64,000 bases of DNA, taken from JBMNGO01 sp050949885 (lineage in GTDB: Bacteria > Bacillota > Syntrophomonadia > Syntrophomonadales > Syntrophomonadaceae). The first letter of the stretch is position 1; each line of letters starts with the position of its first letter. The stretch spans positions 385,705-449,704 of the forward strand of contig JBMNGO010000002.1 in NCBI GenBank assembly GCA_050949885.1, in the 5' to 3' direction. Positions 60,452 through 64,000 of this stretch are shown here, in pieces. The notes below the pieces were generated by a model, which saw nothing but the letters and a program-made list of their open reading frames with translations, ran no database searches and was not told the origin of the DNA. The translations under genes and the position numbers were made by a program.

Positions 60452-60471
60452 TTTTACAGGAAGGGATATTG

Positions 60472-61101
60472 ATGACAGGTTCGTTATTAGGAATAATAAT
60501 TATTGCTTCGATAGTATATTATTATTTCCACCGGGTGGGCATGTCTGTTACCAATAAGTCAAGGTCCCTCTTAACCAGTGTAATCCATAATCAAGAAGGG
60601 TTTAATCCTGACCTGGAATACCAAACATTTAAGGCCGATGCAGCCATAGCCATTGACCAAGCAGCGGGGAAAATATGCCTGGCCTATGGTACCGATACGC
60701 CTATTAAAGCCGAAAATCAAATAAAAATAAAGATTATTGATTACAAAGAAATCCTGGAAGTGCAAATATTTGAGAACTACTCTATTGTAGAGTATACCTC
60801 GCGGCAGAGCAAAATCGGACAGGACCTCTTAAACAATCTGGCTGAGAGAGAACCCAGCCTGGCCTTAGGGAGAGATGCTCCCAAGGATATAGCCAAGTCC
60901 ATACCAAAGGTGAATACCATTTTCATTTGTATTCTGGTAAACAACCCTAATGCGACTTTTTATGTTTTTGAGTTCATGATGCTTAAATTCGCCTGTGAAA
61001 AAGACGACCCCAAATATATTGAAGGTATGCGGACAGCCCGTCACTGGTATGACATGATAAGGGAATTGATGAATAGGGCAGATAAGGAAGACAAGCAATA
61101 A
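60472..61101 (+). CDS. Membrane-anchored protein of unknown function
   Basis: A 209-residue protein with one N-terminal membrane segment (LLGIIIIASIVYYYF) and a soluble domain of about 185 residues, probably cytoplasmic given the positively charged text just after the span. The C-terminal part (HWYDMIRELMNRADKEDK) is helical. I see no motif I can name. ATG 60472 follows GGAAGGGATATT. It starts 20 bases after the preceding small gene and is likely cotranscribed. Confidence 0.75.
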   Translation: MTGSLLGIIIIASIVYYYFHRVGMSVTNKSRSLLTSVIHNQEGFNPDLEYQTFKADAAIAIDQAAGKICLAYGTDTPIKAENQIKIKIIDYKEILEVQIFENYSIVEYTSRQSKIGQDLLNNLAEREPSLALGRDAPKDIAKSIPKVNTIFICILVNNPNATFYVFEFMMLKFACEKDDPKYIEGMRTARHWYDMIRELMNRADKEDKQ

Positions 61102-61116
61102 TTGTAAACCCTGCCC

Positions 61117-61145
61117 TTGACGTTGACCACACATCCTGATATTAT
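61117..61145 (+). promoter_or_regulatory. Promoter of tRNA-Thr(CGU)
   Basis: TTGACG (61117-61122) and TATTAT (61140-61145) are 17 bases apart, with TGA directly before the -10 (extended -10). It is 22 bases before the tRNA. Confidence 0.7.
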
Positions 61146-61166
61146 CTACTTTGCACATAAAACTAT

Positions 61167-61241
61167 GCCGATGTGGCTCAGCGGCAGAGCAGCTGATTCG
61201 TAATCAGCAGGTCGCCGGTTCAAATCCGGCCATCGGCTCCA
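61167..61241 (+). tRNA. tRNA-Thr(CGU)
   Basis: Acceptor GCCGATG pairs with CATCGGC; the anticodon stem GCTGA/TCAGC surrounds TTCGTAA with anticodon CGT. CCA is encoded at 61239-61241. It closely resembles tRNA-Thr(UGU) at 4773 and completes the three threonine isoacceptors. A terminator follows. Confidence 0.96.
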
Positions 61242-61251
61242 CTTGAAAGCG

Positions 61252-61280
61252 AGGCCCCTCCGAGGTTGAGGGGCTTATTT
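61252..61280 (+). terminator. Terminator after tRNA-Thr(CGU)
   Basis: GCCCCTC (61254-61260) pairs perfectly with GAGGGGC (61268-61274), followed by TTATTTATG. It is a suitable end for the single-tRNA transcript. Confidence 0.75.
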
Positions 61281-61462
61281 ATGAGGTTATAATTAAAATA
61301 CCAGCCTGACACATCTATGACACAGGGATATTTTTATTACTATTGTAATGCAAACAGCGCGAGACTCTGATATATTACCCTGGCTAAGGGTTCTTTTGTC
61401 AACCTCCCGCCTATGATTTCAGAGCGATTGCCGTACTTTTGCGGTGTATCTGGGTAGACCTG

Positions 61463-61672
61463 CTATGTGAGCTTTTTGCTGGGCTCGGTTTCATGTGGAT
61501 GAGTGTTCTCTCCAATGACGTTAGCCTGGAGTGCTTTAATTGACTCATCCAGCTTATACCGATAGTCTCTCCTGCTTTTATTCTCCCGAATATACCTACT
61601 AATAGTTTCCTCAGAAAAACCCAAAGCTTCAGCCATAGCTCGGACGGTAATTAACTCTTTATCTGCGGCCAT
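61463..61672 (-). CDS. Small helix-turn-helix protein
   Basis: A 69-residue protein with an HTH-like stretch, TVRAMAEALGFSEETISRYIREN, and a basic tail (KSRRDYRYK), resembling the DNA-binding part of excisionase-like or replication-control proteins. The ATG (at 61672) has GAGGAG at a proper distance on the minus strand. Its target is unknown. The 180 bases to its 3' side and the 238 bases to 61910 contain no other gene I can support; TTTGAGT-CCGC-ACTCAAA at 61841-61858 is a small hairpin there. Confidence 0.6.
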   Translation of the reverse strand: MAADKELITVRAMAEALGFSEETISRYIRENKSRRDYRYKLDESIKALQANVIGENTHPHETEPSKKLT

Positions 61673-61910
61673 ACTACCACTCCTCGTATTATTTTACAAC
61701 CTATTAGCTATTATAACCAAGATCAACTAAAATTTGTTAGCTTCTTTAGGATATAAAATGGTTTGCCTGGCATTCTAAGTACACCTTACCTGTTACAGCC
61801 CTAAAGTACTCCTCATGTTCGCTATAGCTCACTATTAGTGTTTGAGTCCGCACTCAAAGCCGGGGTTACATTTAAAGGCAGCGGGAATTAGGTAGGGGGT
61901 AATTAATTAA

Positions 61911-62693
61911 ATGAGTGCTGTCAAGTTTTCCATGATAAAATCAGTTAAAAGAGGAATGGAAAAGGCGGTGGAGGGTATGAAGCTGGTGGGAAGACATCTC
62001 ACCGTTGGGTTGGTTTATGCCTGTAGTTTAAGGATTCTTCCTTCACTGGTAGGTACTATCATCCCGTTTTTTTGGCAGCTGGTAAATCTGTATGGTACTC
62101 TGCCGGCATTATTAATTATTCTAGGTATCTTTCACATTCTCATAGTCAGCCTGGCTGCTATTGTATATCCTTTTCTATTGTTGTTGGAATTAAGCTTTTT
62201 GACCGCTTATTGCCTCGCTGCACTGGTTATGGTCTTGGCTTTCCTAAGCTGGGTGGTTATCAATATTTCCATAAACTACCGGGCCGGATTTAAGCTGATA
62301 AAACTGCAGTTTTCCACCCGTACCGCTTTGCTATTACTGGGCCTATTATTGGGTCACCGCTTTTTGCCTCTACCTGTAACGCCGCGGACTACTTTCTGGG
62401 ATCTGCACCTAAAGCCTCACTTAGCCGGACAGCTGCACACCAAAAGCCGGGAGGAAATCATCGCTGCCATACGCCATGATTATCAGAAAGCGCAAAACCT
62501 TCTGCCAGATGCTATACTTTTCGGCTGTTCTCCCGGGTCGTTCAAGAAATTATGGGCGGAAGCCGGTCTTGAAGATGAACAGCTGTTAATTATGGAAACC
62601 ATCATTCCTCAAGAACACGCCAGAGTTTTTGGTCTGAACCGGCCTTTCTATTTTTATGTAATATCTGTTAACCCTGCCCATCATACTGTTTAA
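61911..62693 (+). CDS. Membrane protein of unknown function
   Basis: A 260-residue protein with about four hydrophobic segments in the first 160 residues (LVYACSLRILPSLVGTIIPFF, LPALLIILGIFHILIVSLAAIVYPF, FLTAYCLAALVMVLAFLSW, ALLLLGLLLG) and a soluble C-terminal domain of about 100 residues. I cannot name a family. ATG 61911 follows AGGGGG by 11 bases. The next gene, a DUF362 protein, starts 34 bases after its stop, so they may be an operon. Confidence 0.75.
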   Translation: MSAVKFSMIKSVKRGMEKAVEGMKLVGRHLTVGLVYACSLRILPSLVGTIIPFFWQLVNLYGTLPALLIILGIFHILIVSLAAIVYPFLLLLELSFLTAYCLAALVMVLAFLSWVVINISINYRAGFKLIKLQFSTRTALLLLGLLLGHRFLPLPVTPRTTFWDLHLKPHLAGQLHTKSREEIIAAIRHDYQKAQNLLPDAILFGCSPGSFKKLWAEAGLEDEQLLIMETIIPQEHARVFGLNRPFYFYVISVNPAHHTV

Positions 62694-62727
62694 TGAAACT
62701 AAGACAATGCCAAAAGGGGTGATAGAA

Positions 62728-63885
62728 ATGACTGATTCAAACCATAAATCCCAAGTAGCTCTGCTCCGCTGTGAAACCTATGACCTTCAAGAGGTGCGGA
62801 CCCAGTTGGAACGGGGCATTGCTCTTCTGGGAGGATGGCAGAAGTGGGTAAAACCCGGGGAAAACATTCTTTTGAAGCCTAATTTGCTGGCGCCTGATCC
62901 TCCCGAAAAGGCGGTTACTACCCATCCGGCTGTTTTTCAGGCTGTAGCGGAAAGTCTGCAGCAGTTTGGGGTTAAACTGACCTATGGAGATTCTCCTTCC
63001 AATGGAACTGTGGAAGCTGCGGCACGTAAATCCGGTTTGACAGAAGTGGCAACCCAACTGGGCATTAGTTTAGCCCCTTTCAGAGAAGGGGAGGTTGTGG
63101 ATATTGAAGGAGCCTATCACCGTCACAAAGCTGCCATAGCTCAGGCAGTCTTGGAGAGCGATGGGTTGATCAGCCTGCCTAAGTTTAAGACCCACCCCCT
63201 TATGCGTCTAACGGCAGCAGTAAAAAACCAGTTCGGATGTGTAGTGGGATTAAACAAGAAAATGTTTCACGCCAAACACCCCCAGGTGGATCATTTTGCC
63301 GCTATGCTGGTGGATCTGAACCTTTTTCTCAAACCAAGGCTGTACATATTAGATGCCATCGTATCCATGGAAGGCAATGGTCCCCGCGGGGGAGCCCCTC
63401 GCAGGACTGGGATACTGATGATATCAGCTGATCCGGTAGCTTTGGATGCTACCGCCAGCCGGTTGGTGGGATTGGAACCCGACCAGGTGCCTACCAATCA
63501 GGCTGGTCAAGAAAGCGGCTTAGGCGTATACCGCTTAGAGGACATAGAGCTTTTGGGTGATAATCTGGACGAACTTATGGTTAAGGATTTCAATCTGGGT
63601 ATAGGTTTGCCTGGATTCGCAGTAAAAAACATTTGGCTGCGCAATCAGATCGTACCCCGCCCGCAGATTCATGTCGAATTGTGCAAAACCTGCGGCCTGT
63701 GCATCAACGCCTGCCCCCTGCGTCCCCCGGCCGTAGACTGGTCGCAAGCAGGCAAGGACGAGCCTCCCCAGTATAACTATGCCACCTGTATCCGCTGCTA
63801 CTGCTGCCAGGAAGTGTGCCCAGAAGGAGCTATTACTCTAACCGTACCCTGGCTGGGCCGGATTTTGGGACGCAGAATTACATGA
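62728..63885 (+). CDS. DUF362 domain protein with two 4Fe-4S clusters
   Basis: The N-terminal 290 residues are a DUF362 domain (LLKPNLL, THPAVFQAVAE, SLPKFKTHPLMRLTAAVKNQFG, ADPVALDATASRLVG). The C-terminal part is a 2[4Fe-4S] ferredoxin-like module with CKTCGLCINACPL and CIRCYCCQEVCPEGAI. Such proteins are common in anaerobes and likely handle electrons, but the function is not established. ATG 62728 follows AAAAGGGGTGAT. The total length is 385 residues, cytoplasmic by sequence. Confidence 0.88.
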   Translation: MTDSNHKSQVALLRCETYDLQEVRTQLERGIALLGGWQKWVKPGENILLKPNLLAPDPPEKAVTTHPAVFQAVAESLQQFGVKLTYGDSPSNGTVEAAARKSGLTEVATQLGISLAPFREGEVVDIEGAYHRHKAAIAQAVLESDGLISLPKFKTHPLMRLTAAVKNQFGCVVGLNKKMFHAKHPQVDHFAAMLVDLNLFLKPRLYILDAIVSMEGNGPRGGAPRRTGILMISADPVALDATASRLVGLEPDQVPTNQAGQESGLGVYRLEDIELLGDNLDELMVKDFNLGIGLPGFAVKNIWLRNQIVPRPQIHVELCKTCGLCINACPLRPPAVDWSQAGKDEPPQYNYATCIRCYCCQEVCPEGAITLTVPWLGRILGRRIT

Positions 63886-63944
63886 CCAACCATACCTAAA
63901 AAGGCCCCCATAAAAATAAAGGTTGCCGTTTCAGTAATGGACAA
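63798..63944 (-). CDS. Possible small hydrophobic protein, antisense to the DUF362 gene end
   Basis: A strong minus-strand ribosome site, AGGAGGTGATTATT, stands 8 bases before a TTG at 63944. The frame gives 48 residues with a hydrophobic start (TATFIFMGAFLGMVGHVIL) and overlaps the last 88 bases of the DUF362 gene tail to tail. The overlapped part has no independent codon signal. It may be a small membrane protein, or the front of a decayed gene. Confidence 0.35.
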   Translation of the reverse strand: MSITETATFIFMGAFLGMVGHVILRPKIRPSQGTVRVIAPSGHTSWQQ

Positions 63945-64000
63945 AATAATCACCTCCTATTACTAATTATGGGATATTAAGCAATAATATGATAAAATAT

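Overview
The window is bacterial chromosome from a low-to-mid GC, endospore-forming Firmicute of class Clostridia. The closest fit I can name is the Syntrophomonas / Syntrophomonadaceae type. Reasons: a complete rif-str-S10-spc-alpha ribosomal supercluster in Clostridial order, SigH, CwlD, zinc-type S14, S4 and adenylate kinase, Shine-Dalgarno sites before almost every gene, a clostridial crotonase, oxygen-free nucleotide reduction (NrdDG), and an EF-Tu with a Cys4 insertion. The lineage is inferred from protein character only; no 16S is present.

Layout. 1-4559: cysE (3' end), cysS, mrnC, thyX, rlmB and sigH, a run of tRNA and rRNA maturation plus sigma-H genes. 4732-5192: five tRNAs (Thr-UGU, Tyr, initiator Met, Thr-GGU, elongator Met) behind one promoter. 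5323-18217: tuf1, rpmG, secE, nusG, rplK, rplA, an L10 leader with attenuator, rplJ, rplL, an exported or membrane-anchored protein of unknown function, rpoB and rpoC. 18224-22810: a strong promoter, then the str group (L7Ae-like, rpsL, rpsG, fusA, tuf2). 22913-38244: S10, spc and alpha operons through rplQ, with secY, adk, map, a KOW-domain protein, infA and rpmJ inside. 38247-42503: ecfA1-ecfA2-ecfT, truA, and rplM-rpsI behind an L13 leader. 42628-45868: cwlD, then a MEMO/AMMECR1 fusion and its radical SAM partner (the AmmeMemoRadiSam set). 46061-49655: crotonase, nadE (minus strand) and dapF. 49825-57054: an ArgR-type operator/promoter and argCJBDF, a GNAT acetyltransferase and a COG2403-type GTPase; argD carries a +1 frameshift. 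57169-61101: nrdD-nrdG and two unknown genes. 61117-64000: tRNA-Thr(CGU), a small HTH protein, a membrane protein, a DUF362 ferredoxin-like protein and a possible small antisense-overlapping gene.

The genes mostly serve one program: making ribosomes, RNA polymerase and their maturation and export partners. Around this sit energy-coupling vitamin transport, arginine biosynthesis, NAD and diaminopimelate synthesis, and anaerobic dNTP synthesis.

The most unusual signals are these. (i) Several genes appear to start at AUU (and perhaps AUA) codons placed at ideal distance behind strong Shine-Dalgarno sequences: nusG, the KOW protein after map, the MEMO/AMMECR1 fusion and the unknown gene after nrdG. 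(ii) The NAD synthetase amidase domain has lost its catalytic cysteine. (iii) CysRS carries a tandem duplication of its C-terminal domain. (iv) argD is split by a single extra base at a CUU-A site. (v) Both tuf genes are very rich in AUA isoleucine codons. (vi) A long-range inverted repeat between rpsJ and rplC looks like an undescribed ribosomal leader.
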